This document shows positions 52,147 through 60,331 of a DNA stretch of 64,000 bases, piece after piece. Within the stretch, counting starts at the first letter, position 1. Each line of letters begins with the position of its first letter. Made by a program: the position numbers and the translations under genes. The notes under the pieces are model-generated. The model made no database searches. It saw only the letters and a list, made by a program, of their open reading frames with translations, and was not told the DNA's origin. Source of the stretch: Streptomyces coffeae (GTDB lineage: Bacteria; Actinomycetota; Actinomycetes; Streptomycetales; Streptomycetaceae); assembly GCF_016741875.1 (NCBI RefSeq), contig NZ_JAERRF010000007.1, forward strand, positions 186,001 to 250,000. Reading direction: 5' to 3'.

Positions 52147-53361
52147 CTACCGGCGGCGGGCTGTCCCCGCCCCGCCGGACCGACCCGCGATCGCGGTGCG
52201 GTACCCCTCCACCAGGCGCTCCAGCCCGACGGCAGGGCTGAAGTCCTGCTCGTAACGGCGCCGGGCCGCCTGGCCCATCTCCCGGTTGCGGGCCGACTCG
52301 GCTGTGACCTGGCGCAGACAGGACGCGAGCGAGGCGGGCTCGCCCGGCCGGTGCAGCAGCCCGGTCACCCCGTCCTCGACGAGTTCGACGAAGGCGCCGT
52401 GACCGGCGGCGACAGCCGGAACCCCCGCCGCCATCGCCTCCACGACCACCAGGCCGAACGCCTCCAGCCACGTCGAGGGAGCCACCACCGCGACCGACCG
52501 CGCGATGGCCTGCCGGCACTCCGCCGGGTCGTACAGGCCGACGTACCGCACGTCGTCCCGGCCCGCCGCCCAGGCGGTCATCTCTCGCTCCAGTGGCCCC
52601 GCCCCGGCGACCACGAGCGGCACGCCCACCCCGCCGTCCGCGGCGATCTCGTCCCACGCGGCCATGAGCAGCCGCACGCCCTTGACCTCCGCGAGCCTGC
52701 CGAGATAGAGCAGATGCTCACCGCCGCCCGTTCGGCAGGCGCCCGGGTCCGGCACGAAGTTGTGCTTCACCGCCAGCCGCTCGGGTGGCATGCCGGACCG
52801 CACCAGGACGTCGCGCTGCGCCGCGGAGATGCAGAAGAACCGCTCCACGCCGGACCACCACCGCCGCCGGTTGACCGACAGGCTGACCGCGAGCGGCACC
52901 GTCGCCAGCCGGGAGCTCCGGTAGCAGCCGTGCCGGACGGCGGGCAGCGGCGCGGACCCGACGCACTCGGTGCACGGCCGGCCGTCCCGCTGCAGCGTGC
53001 CCGGCGGGCAGACCTGGGTGTAGTTGTGCAGCGTGGCGACGGCGGGCACGCCGGCGTCGGCGCAGGCGGCCAGCACCGCAGGCGACAGGAGCGGGAAGAC
53101 GTTGTGGACGTGCACCACGTCCGGCCGCTCGGTGCGAAGCCGGGCGGCGAGTTCCGCGCGGACCGCCGGGTTCCACGGCACCAGCAGTGGCACCGCGGCC
53201 TTGCCCAGGAGGGACCGGGCGGCGATGTCGTCGCTGCGCCGCTCGAACACCTCGACCCGGTGGCCGGCCGCGCGCAGCAGCTCCACCTCCTGGTCGACGA
53301 CCTTGTTCTCTCCGCTTGGCTGCGCCGAGGCGTAGCGGTTGTGCACCACGAGGACGTGCAT
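52147..53361 (-). CDS. Family 4 glycosyltransferase
   Basis: Encodes 404 residues from the ATG at 53361 with GGAGGTGA 7 bases upstream. The GT-B fold is clear: N-terminal HNRYASAQPSGENKVVDQEV and HVHNVFPLL; the UDP/GDP-binding half has LLYLGRLAEVKGVRLLMAAW and the EX7E-type motif in PSTWLEAFGLVVVEAMAAGV. CPPGTLQRDGRPCTECVGSA is a Cys-rich insertion (four Cys within about 30 residues) seen in one GT4 branch. The donor is unknown. It follows the ligase gene with a 2-bp gap. Confidence 0.92.
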   Translation of the reverse strand: MHVLVVHNRYASAQPSGENKVVDQEVELLRAAGHRVEVFERRSDDIAARSLLGKAAVPLLVPWNPAVRAELAARLRTERPDVVHVHNVFPLLSPAVLAACADAGVPAVATLHNYTQVCPPGTLQRDGRPCTECVGSAPLPAVRHGCYRSSRLATVPLAVSLSVNRRRWWSGVERFFCISAAQRDVLVRSGMPPERLAVKHNFVPDPGACRTGGGEHLLYLGRLAEVKGVRLLMAAWDEIAADGGVGVPLVVAGAGPLEREMTAWAAGRDDVRYVGLYDPAECRQAIARSVAVVAPSTWLEAFGLVVVEAMAAGVPAVAAGHGAFVELVEDGVTGLLHRPGEPASLASCLRQVTAESARNREMGQAARRRYEQDFSPAVGLERLVEGYRTAIAGRSGGAGTARRR

Positions 53362-53363
53362 GC

Positions 53364-54611
53364 TCAGATCACCTCCGATCTCCGGGCCCATCGCGGGACG
53401 CGTCGTCGAGGGACGTCGGGCGTCGAGAGGGGCGTGGCCGCGGCAGGTGCCGCCAACAGTGAGGCGGCCACGGCCAGATGCAGCAGATACGGCGAGGCGT
53501 CGCCAAGCCCGGCCTCGGTGTACGACGCGATCGCGCAGTAGCTGATCAGGAAGATCGCGCAGGCCCTCGACAGCGACGGTGGCCGCAGCAACGCGACGCC
53601 GCCCAACACGATGATGATCGCGGCCACCAGGGCGACGCCGGTCATACCCTGCTCGTGGTAAACGGCCAGCCAGCTGTTGTCGATCGGCAGCCCGCCGAAC
53701 GACTTGTCGCCCAGGCCCATGCCGAACAGCTGCTCCGAGGTCGTCCGGGGGGCTGCAAGGAGGGCGTCCCAGACCTTGGCCCGACCGGTGAGGTTGGAGA
53801 AGTTCTCCTGGCTCTGCCCGCGCAGGAACCACGCCTGTAGCGCGGAGGCGAACACCACCGCGGCCACCGTGGCGCACAGCACCGCCCAGGCGAAGAACCG
53901 GCGGGCGGCGGCGCTGGTCATGATGAGTGAACCGATCGCCAGCGCAAGGCCGATGAACAGGCCGAGCGTGGCCGTCCGGGTATGGGTCAACGCGAGCAGG
54001 ACGAGTGACGGCACGATGACCACCGCCGCGCCGGCCTTGTCGGTCCGACGGCCCAGTACGAGCAGCACGGTGAGCCCGATGATCACCGCGGCGTACTGTC
54101 CGATCTGCGGCGGGGTGAGCGGCCACAACGCGCCGACCAGCCGCCCGCCGTAGAGCTCGGGCATGGCGGCGCCCGGTGAGATGACCGCGCCGGCGGCCAC
54201 CGACCCGAGGACCACGAAGTACATCCGGATGTGGTGCCGGACGAACGTCAGGCTGCCGTCCCACCAGCGGCTGAGCAGCCACAGCGTGCCGACGAAGAGA
54301 GCCAGCCGGGCGCAGCGGAACAGCGCGCCGAACCCGGACTCCAGGTTCGCGCTGGAGATCACGCTCGGCACCAGCAGCAGGGTGAGCAGGAACACGAAGG
54401 CGCTGGCTCGGATGCGCAGCCGGAGATTGACCGCGAGCGCCAGCGCGAACGCGGCGACCAGCGCGCCCATGGTGACCATCTGGATGAGGGAGCGGGGCAG
54501 CGGGATGATGGTCTTCGCCCCGGCGGAGCCGAGCGTGTTGAGGACCAGCAGCCCCCAGACCGTCCCGACGATCTTCGACGAGTGGTCTGTGTTGGTGTCC
54601 GCGGACCTCAT
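53364..54611 (-). CDS. O-antigen ligase/Wzy-like polymerase membrane protein
   Basis: Encodes 415 residues from an ATG at 54611, 1 bp after the beta-helix gene's stop. About ten to twelve membrane helices are present, with a large extracytoplasmic loop around residues 240-330 (SQENFSNLTGRAKVWDALLA, AAPRTTSEQLFGMGLGDKSF, NSWLAVYHEQGMTGVAL). This matches the Wzy_C/O-antigen ligase family, in which conserved Arg/His in that loop are catalytic. In a Wzx/Wzy-type system it would polymerise or attach the glycan. Confidence 0.88.
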   Translation of the reverse strand: MRSADTNTDHSSKIVGTVWGLLVLNTLGSAGAKTIIPLPRSLIQMVTMGALVAAFALALAVNLRLRIRASAFVFLLTLLLVPSVISSANLESGFGALFRCARLALFVGTLWLLSRWWDGSLTFVRHHIRMYFVVLGSVAAGAVISPGAAMPELYGGRLVGALWPLTPPQIGQYAAVIIGLTVLLVLGRRTDKAGAAVVIVPSLVLLALTHTRTATLGLFIGLALAIGSLIMTSAAARRFFAWAVLCATVAAVVFASALQAWFLRGQSQENFSNLTGRAKVWDALLAAPRTTSEQLFGMGLGDKSFGGLPIDNSWLAVYHEQGMTGVALVAAIIIVLGGVALLRPPSLSRACAIFLISYCAIASYTEAGLGDASPYLLHLAVAASLLAAPAAATPLSTPDVPRRRVPRWARRSEVI

Positions 54612-54612
54612 C

Positions 54613-56142
54613 TCAACCACCGTCCCGTGCGCGGAAGGTGCTGCCCGCGTCCTGCTGGTACGGCGTGCCCTGCCACTGCCCGGAGTCGAGTAACCGGCTC
54701 GGGTCGTGGGCCACGAAATTCCATGGTCCGAGGTAGACGTTGTCGTGCCAGCGGTTGTGCTGCTTGCGGGTGATCGCCTCGGCCACCCGCTCGCCCTGGT
54801 AGGGCGACCAGTCCGGATAGGTGCCGTAGTTGGCAAGCACCGCCATCCGGTCGCACTTCACCGTGCACTCGACGACGGACTTGTCCAGCACGAAGCGGTT
54901 GTCGTGGATGTCCACCCGCTGGGTCTTCCACCGGCAGTCGGCATAGAGCGGTGCGGTGGCGATCGCCGGCCGCGCGCAGCGGTCGGTGTCCTTCACCAGC
55001 AACGTGCAGTCACCGGACGAGGTGTTGGCCGGGCTGTTGCAGAACCGGTCGGCGTTTTCCCACAGGGTGATCCCGGACCAGTTGTTCTCCAGCACGTTCC
55101 GGTAGATCTCGATCTTGTCCGTGCGGGCCCGGATCCGTGGTTCGCCGCCGGACTCGGACAGGTAGATGGTCGCGAGCGGGAAGCTGTCGCCGCGGTCGGC
55201 GTACCTGCGGCCCTCGACCCAGTTGTTCCGCCGGATCGTGTTCTTCCGGATGACCGCGTTGTAGCTGGTCTCGTAGATCAGCGCGGCACCGTCGTTGGCC
55301 TCGAGCACGTTGTCCTCGATGCGGAAGTCGTTGTTGTTGGTGTCCGCCCACAACCCGGTTCCGCGGTTGTCGTGCACCCAGTTGCCGCGTACGTCGGCGC
55401 CGTTGACGGCCCAGAATTTGACGCCTCCGGTACAGCCGCAGCCCTTCCGCCGCCGCTCCCAGTCGCCGGTGTTGTTGCCCACGATCTCGTTGCCCTCGAC
55501 CACCAGGCCGCTGATACGGCCGGTGGCCTTGTACGCGTTCATGCCGTACTGACCGTTGCCGCGCAGGCAGCTGGCGCGGACCCGCTGGCGGGCACCGGCC
55601 ATCAGCCCGGCGCCGGAGTTGTTCTGGATCGTCGTGTGCTCGATCACCCACCCGTCGGCCGAGTCATGGTTGACCACGCCCTCGTTATGCGGCGCCACGA
55701 AACGTTGCACGGTCAGGTAGCGGATGGTGACGTCGCGGGCCGTACCGCCGAACGCGTACCGGTTGGTCTTCCGGCCGTCGAGCACCGCGCCCGGTGCGCC
55801 GAGGTAGCGGTTCCCCTTCTTGGGGATGACCTGGGCGTAGCGGTCCGGATCGAGCCTGTGCTTGCCCGGCCGAAGCCAGAACGTGGTGTTCGGGGGGCTG
55901 CTCTTGGTCTTCGCGGCCAGGTCGCCGACCACCGAGGGGTTGACCGTCACCGCGCCCGCCGGCGCCTTCGCAGGACCGGCCGCGGGCTTCGCGCACACCC
56001 GGGCCACGGATCGGGCCGCGGCCGTGGAGGGCCCGGCCTTCGGCTCCGCCCCGGCGCCCGACGTGCCCACACAGCCGGTCGCCAGCAGCGCCAGCGCCAG
56101 CGGTGCCGCCGGCAACGCGCGGTGCCGCCACTTGATCCCCAC
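54613..56142 (-). CDS. Secreted lipoprotein with right-handed parallel beta-helix
   Basis: Encodes 509 residues from a GTG at 56142 with GGGAGGA upstream. A lipoprotein signal ends at LLATGC (Cys24). Then a short linker leads into beta-helix repeats (about 100-460) with recurring N/D-rich turns: VIEHTTIQNNSGAGLMAGAR, LVVEGNEIVGNNTG, FRIEDNVLEANDGAALIYET, and IEIYRNVLENNWSGITLWEN. Eight or more Cys probably form disulfides. Such folds are found in polysaccharide lyases, epimerases and hydrolases. The catalytic residues could not be identified. Its place between the heparinase-like and ligase genes suggests action on the exported polymer. Confidence 0.88.
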   Translation of the reverse strand: MGIKWRHRALPAAPLALALLATGCVGTSGAGAEPKAGPSTAAARSVARVCAKPAAGPAKAPAGAVTVNPSVVGDLAAKTKSSPPNTTFWLRPGKHRLDPDRYAQVIPKKGNRYLGAPGAVLDGRKTNRYAFGGTARDVTIRYLTVQRFVAPHNEGVVNHDSADGWVIEHTTIQNNSGAGLMAGARQRVRASCLRGNGQYGMNAYKATGRISGLVVEGNEIVGNNTGDWERRRKGCGCTGGVKFWAVNGADVRGNWVHDNRGTGLWADTNNNDFRIEDNVLEANDGAALIYETSYNAVIRKNTIRRNNWVEGRRYADRGDSFPLATIYLSESGGEPRIRARTDKIEIYRNVLENNWSGITLWENADRFCNSPANTSSGDCTLLVKDTDRCARPAIATAPLYADCRWKTQRVDIHDNRFVLDKSVVECTVKCDRMAVLANYGTYPDWSPYQGERVAEAITRKQHNRWHDNVYLGPWNFVAHDPSRLLDSGQWQGTPYQQDAGSTFRARDGG

Positions 56143-56151
56143 ACATCCTCC

Positions 56152-58128
56152 CTAGCCGCGGAACCTGAGTACGGTGGTGAACCCCTCCACGCCGTCGGCG
56201 AAGCCGGTGCCGACCAGCGTGGTGGTGGGTTCCTTGCGCCCGAAGCCCGCGGAGTACCAGCCCAGCGGTGGGTCGGTCGCGCCGCGATGCGCCCGCCAGG
56301 ACAGCTGTCCGGGCAGGTCGAGCACCGCGGAGCGGTCCTCGCCGTCCCGGGTCCAGGTGAGCGCCGCCCGGTTCCCCACCAGGTCCGCGGCGATCGCCGG
56401 GCCGAGGTGGAACGCCAGGCGCACGGCCCGGCGATCGCCGCGCACCTCGTCAACCACCCGCAGCTCCTTGGCTGCGGCCGTCAGCTCCACCCGGCGCCGG
56501 TGCACGGAGCGCTGGTAACCGTCGTGTTCGGCGCACCAGCGGGCGGTCCCCCCGTCGGAGGCGTCGGATGCGTCCGCGACCAGGACGCGGCTGCGGGCAT
56601 GCCGGGTCCACAGGAACGGGCCGCCGGAGACGGACTGGTCGCCGCCATCCACTTGCAGGGTGTTGTGGCCGAGGGTCGACCGGAAGTACTGCCGCCATTC
56701 GGGCTGCCCGTGGTAGCAGAACGTCCCCGGGTCGGCGAGCACGTCGACCCCGTCGTGCCGGACCTCCACGGACAGCGCGTCCGCGTGGGCATGCGCGGCG
56801 ATGGACAGGAACCCGTGCGGACCACCGTCGCAGCGGCACCAGATCTCCCCCGGACCACGCAGGATGGTAAGCCCTGCGTCGGCGAAGTGGGCCGGTCGGC
56901 TTGCCGGGCGGGACACGGCCGGTGCGGTTCCATTTTTCGAGTACGGCCGGATGAGCGCGGCAAGCAGCGGGGTGCGGACATCGGTGCCGGTCACCGCCGG
57001 CCACCAGGCGAGCCGGCCGAACACGGCGTCCCCGGTGGCCAGCAGCGAGGCCCAGCGGTCCGTGCCCGCGCCGTCCACGACCAGACCGTGCCCGTCGTCC
57101 GCGTCCCCCTGGCGCGGCGGCCGCAGCCGGCTGTCCACGATGGCCGCGAGCGCGTCGGTCATCCGCAGCAGCACCAGCCGGAGCGACGCGGGGACCGGCA
57201 CGCCGGCGGCATCCGCCTCGGCCACCGCGGTCAGGCCGAGCTCCAGCACCAGTCCGTGGTACTCGGTGGCCAACTCGCGGTTGAGGCCGGAGCCGAAGGT
57301 GTTGCTGCGCAACTGCCGCTCCAGCGACCGCAGCGCGCCGGTTCGCCAACGCGCCGAGGAGGGGAACCAGCCGAACGCGACGGCTGCGGCGAACTGCCCG
57401 GCGGCCTCGGCGATGACGTGGTTGTTCGCCGAAGACCCCCGGCTGGGGAAGGCGGCCAGCCAGCGCTGGTGGTGCCAGATCTGGTTCAGCGCCACCGGGT
57501 TGTCCTCGAACAGCCCGGCCGCGCCCGGCCAGCCGTCGAGCAGCCGGCGGATCCACACCCAGGACAGCAGCCGGATCCCCAGCTCGATGCCGCTGGTCCA
57601 GTGCACGCCGCGCAGCGGCGCGTTGGCCGCCCACCACGACCGCAGGTGCTCGGCCACTCGCTCGGCGTACCGCTCGTCCCCGGTGATCGCGTAGGCGGCG
57701 GCGAGCACGGTGAGGTACTGATGCCGGGACAGCTCCCAGATCTGCTTGATGTCCCCGACCGCGTCCTCGTTCCGGTACGGCACGTCGAAGGCGTAGCCCC
57801 ACGGAGCCCGGCGCCCGGTCTTCGGGTCGTACCACCAGTCCGGGTCGGCCAGGTCGTCGCGGTCCACCCCGAAATACTCGGCGTGCCCGGCCATCAGCCG
57901 GTCCGCCTCGGCGATGAGACGTTTCGTGGCGTCCGGCGGCACCGCGGCGATCGTCCCGGCGGGCAGTACCGCGGTGAACCGGGTGCCGGTCACGCTCGGG
58001 CAGTCCGGCAGCGCCGACCGCCACCGCCGCCTGCGCACCGCGTCGCCCACCCGGCCGCCGACCTCCCGCGGTCCCATCCGGGACAGCCGCCGCAGGTACC
58101 AGCCCGGACTCCCCGAGCTCACAGTCAT
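56152..58128 (-). CDS. Heparinase II/III family protein
   Basis: Encodes 658 residues from the ATG at 58128 (4-bp overlap with the oxidoreductase gene). An alpha/alpha-toroid part (about 60-370: WYDPKTGRRAPWGYAFDVPY, KQIWELSRHQYLTVLAAAYA, SSANNHVIAEAAGQFAAAVA, NRELATEYHGLVLELGL) precedes a beta-sandwich domain (about 395-650) with HGFLSIAAHAHADALSVEVR, ADPGTFCYHGQPEWRQYFRS and TLGHNTLQVDGGDQS. Enzymes of this fold cleave uronic-acid polysaccharides. No signal peptide is visible, so it may be intracellular or act on precursors. In Wzx/Wzy loci such proteins occur next to AsnB and Gfo-type fusions. Confidence 0.9.
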   Translation of the reverse strand: MTVSSGSPGWYLRRLSRMGPREVGGRVGDAVRRRRWRSALPDCPSVTGTRFTAVLPAGTIAAVPPDATKRLIAEADRLMAGHAEYFGVDRDDLADPDWWYDPKTGRRAPWGYAFDVPYRNEDAVGDIKQIWELSRHQYLTVLAAAYAITGDERYAERVAEHLRSWWAANAPLRGVHWTSGIELGIRLLSWVWIRRLLDGWPGAAGLFEDNPVALNQIWHHQRWLAAFPSRGSSANNHVIAEAAGQFAAAVAFGWFPSSARWRTGALRSLERQLRSNTFGSGLNRELATEYHGLVLELGLTAVAEADAAGVPVPASLRLVLLRMTDALAAIVDSRLRPPRQGDADDGHGLVVDGAGTDRWASLLATGDAVFGRLAWWPAVTGTDVRTPLLAALIRPYSKNGTAPAVSRPASRPAHFADAGLTILRGPGEIWCRCDGGPHGFLSIAAHAHADALSVEVRHDGVDVLADPGTFCYHGQPEWRQYFRSTLGHNTLQVDGGDQSVSGGPFLWTRHARSRVLVADASDASDGGTARWCAEHDGYQRSVHRRRVELTAAAKELRVVDEVRGDRRAVRLAFHLGPAIAADLVGNRAALTWTRDGEDRSAVLDLPGQLSWRAHRGATDPPLGWYSAGFGRKEPTTTLVGTGFADGVEGFTTVLRFRG

Positions 58129-60314
58129 CGCGTCCTCGCCAACGTCACCGGCGCGCCGCCGACCAGGCCTGCCTGCACGGCGAGGGTGGCCGCCGTGGTG
58201 GCGACCAGCGACTCCAGCGGCACCGGCATCGGCCCGCCGGTCCGCACGGCCTTGATGAACGCGGCCAGCTCTGCGGACTGGCCCTTGTCCCGGGCCTTGG
58301 GCAGCCGCGAGCTGACCCACCGCTTACGGCCGTAGACCGAGGCACGGACGAAGTCGTCGAGCCGCAGCACCTTGCCGTCCGCGACGAGGTCCAGCGTCTC
58401 CTTGGGGAAACTGGACGGACCGGTGGTGACGTAGCTGATCGTGGCGGTGGACCCGTCCGGATAGCGCAGCACGACCTGTAGATCCTCGTTGCCGGGCGTG
58501 GCGACCGCATGCACCGATACCGGGTCGGCATCGAGCAGCCAGCTCACCGTGTCGATGAAGTGTCCGCCCTCGCCGGCGAACCGCGAGCCCTCGGTGCCCT
58601 GTTGGAGGTACCAGCTGCCGTGCTCAAGGCGGCCCGCGTTGACCAGGTAGCGGACGCTCGCCGGACCGGTCCGGGCGCCGAACCGCTTCCTGGCCTCCCA
58701 CAGCAGCGGCGCGAACCGGCGGTTGAAGCCCACCTGTAGCCGGTCGTTGCCGGACTCCTCCACCGCCGCGAGCACGCCGGCCAGCTCGTCCTGGTCAAGC
58801 GCCAACGGCTTCTCCACGAACACCGGCTTGCCGGCCCGCAGCGCCCTTTGGGTCAGTTCGGCGTGCGAGCTGTGCCGGGTGACCACGAACACCGCGTCGA
58901 TGGACTTGTCGCCGAGCACGGCGTCGAGATCGGTGGTCGCCTCGGCGAAGCCGAACTTCCGCTTCGCGTTGGCCGCGGACAGCGCCGTCGTGGTGACGAC
59001 CGTGGCCAGCTCGACGCCGTCGCGCCGTTCCAGGTGCGGCAGCAGCATCGACGTCGCGTAGTTTCCCGCGCCGACGAACGCCAGCCGTACCGACGCATTG
59101 GCGTACCGGGCCGGGGTGGATACTCCGCCGCTGCGTCGCACCGCGGGCACGGCCACCGCCGGGGCCCCCGCTTCGGCTGTGTGCTCGGGGTGCCCGGGAT
59201 ACCGGAACAGCACGGCCACGGCCTTCAGGTCGCCGTCCCTCAGGCGCTGGTACGTCTCGACGGCGTCATCGAAGTCGGCTGTGTGGGAGACCAAGGGCTC
59301 CACGTCGACGCGGCCGCGGGCGAGGAGATCGAGGAAACACGCCAGATTGCGGCGCTCGGTCCAGCGCACATAGCCGATCGGGTAGTCCCGGCCCTCGAGC
59401 TCGTACTCCGGGTCGTAGCGCCCGGGGCCGTAGGAGCGGGAGAACCGGACGTCGAGCTCTTTCTCGTAGTACGCGTTCCACGGCAGGTCCAGGCGGCACT
59501 TGCCGATGTCGACGACCCGGCCGCGGTCCCGGCTCAACCGGGCGGCCAGCTCGACGGGTTGGTTGCTGCCGCCGCCGGCGGCCAGGTACACCTGGTCCAC
59601 GCCGTGACCGCCGGTGAGTTCGGCGACGGCGGCTTCCACGGCCGCGGAGGCGGGATCGCCGCAGGCCGCGGCGCCCAGGCGCTCGGCGAGCTCGCAGCGC
59701 ACCGGGTCGGGGTCGACCCCGATGACGCGGACCCCCGAGGCGGCAAGGAGCTGCACCACCAACTGCCCGATCAGCCCGAGGCCGATGACCAGCGCCACGT
59801 CGCCGAGTTGCGGCTCGCCGCGGCGGACGCCCTGCATCGCGATCGACCCGACCGTGCCGAAGGCCGCGTGGCGCGGCGCGAGACCGTCCGGCACCGGGGT
59901 GTAGAGGTTCTTCGGCACCCAGTTCAGCTCGGCGTGCAGCGCGTGCTCATTGCCGGCGCAGGCCACCAGGTCGCCGACCTTCACGTCGTCGATCCCGGCG
60001 CCGACCTGCTCGACCACCCCGCACAGCGAGTAGCCCAGCGGCGTGTACGAGTCCAGCTTGCCCATCACCTTGCGGTAGGTGGCGGGCAGCCCGTTGGTGG
60101 CCACGCTCTGCACGACCTTGGCCACCTGGTCCGGCCGGGAGCGGGCCTTGCCCAGCATCGACATGCCGGCCTCGGAGACCTTCATGAGCTCGGTCCCGGT
60201 GGAGATCAGCGAGTAGGCGCTGCGGACCAGCACACCGCCCGGCTTGCACCCCGGCACCGGCACGTCGAGCACCGCCAGCTCGCCGCTCTTGTAGTTCTGC
60301 ACAACCTGTTTCAC
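58125..60314 (-). CDS. Two-domain oxidoreductase: zinc-type ADH fused to Gfo/Idh/MocA
   Basis: Encodes 729 residues from a GTG at 60314 with AGAGGAG upstream. Residues 1-355 are an MDR-type dehydrogenase (GLGLIGQLVVQLLAASG, DVALVIGLG, VGDLVACAGNEHALHAE). Residues about 385-729 form a Gfo/Idh/MocA dehydrogenase (LAFVGAGNYATSMLLPHLER, then KPVFVEKPLALDQDELAGVL, GHFIDTVSWLLDADPV). A Pro/Ala/Val-rich linker joins them. Fusions of this type occur in polysaccharide loci and probably carry out two linked sugar oxidations or reductions. It starts 17 bp after the AsnB gene and overlaps the heparinase gene by 4 bp. Confidence 0.92.
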   Translation of the reverse strand: MKQVVQNYKSGELAVLDVPVPGCKPGGVLVRSAYSLISTGTELMKVSEAGMSMLGKARSRPDQVAKVVQSVATNGLPATYRKVMGKLDSYTPLGYSLCGVVEQVGAGIDDVKVGDLVACAGNEHALHAELNWVPKNLYTPVPDGLAPRHAAFGTVGSIAMQGVRRGEPQLGDVALVIGLGLIGQLVVQLLAASGVRVIGVDPDPVRCELAERLGAAACGDPASAAVEAAVAELTGGHGVDQVYLAAGGGSNQPVELAARLSRDRGRVVDIGKCRLDLPWNAYYEKELDVRFSRSYGPGRYDPEYELEGRDYPIGYVRWTERRNLACFLDLLARGRVDVEPLVSHTADFDDAVETYQRLRDGDLKAVAVLFRYPGHPEHTAEAGAPAVAVPAVRRSGGVSTPARYANASVRLAFVGAGNYATSMLLPHLERRDGVELATVVTTTALSAANAKRKFGFAEATTDLDAVLGDKSIDAVFVVTRHSSHAELTQRALRAGKPVFVEKPLALDQDELAGVLAAVEESGNDRLQVGFNRRFAPLLWEARKRFGARTGPASVRYLVNAGRLEHGSWYLQQGTEGSRFAGEGGHFIDTVSWLLDADPVSVHAVATPGNEDLQVVLRYPDGSTATISYVTTGPSSFPKETLDLVADGKVLRLDDFVRASVYGRKRWVSSRLPKARDKGQSAELAAFIKAVRTGGPMPVPLESLVATTAATLAVQAGLVGGAPVTLARTR

Positions 60315-60331
60315 CCGAACTCCTCTGATTC

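Noticed and set aside
54706..58335. 1,209-codon plus-strand open frame under the heparinase and beta-helix genes
   Set aside because: It is antisense to two well-supported genes, with a shadow-type composition.
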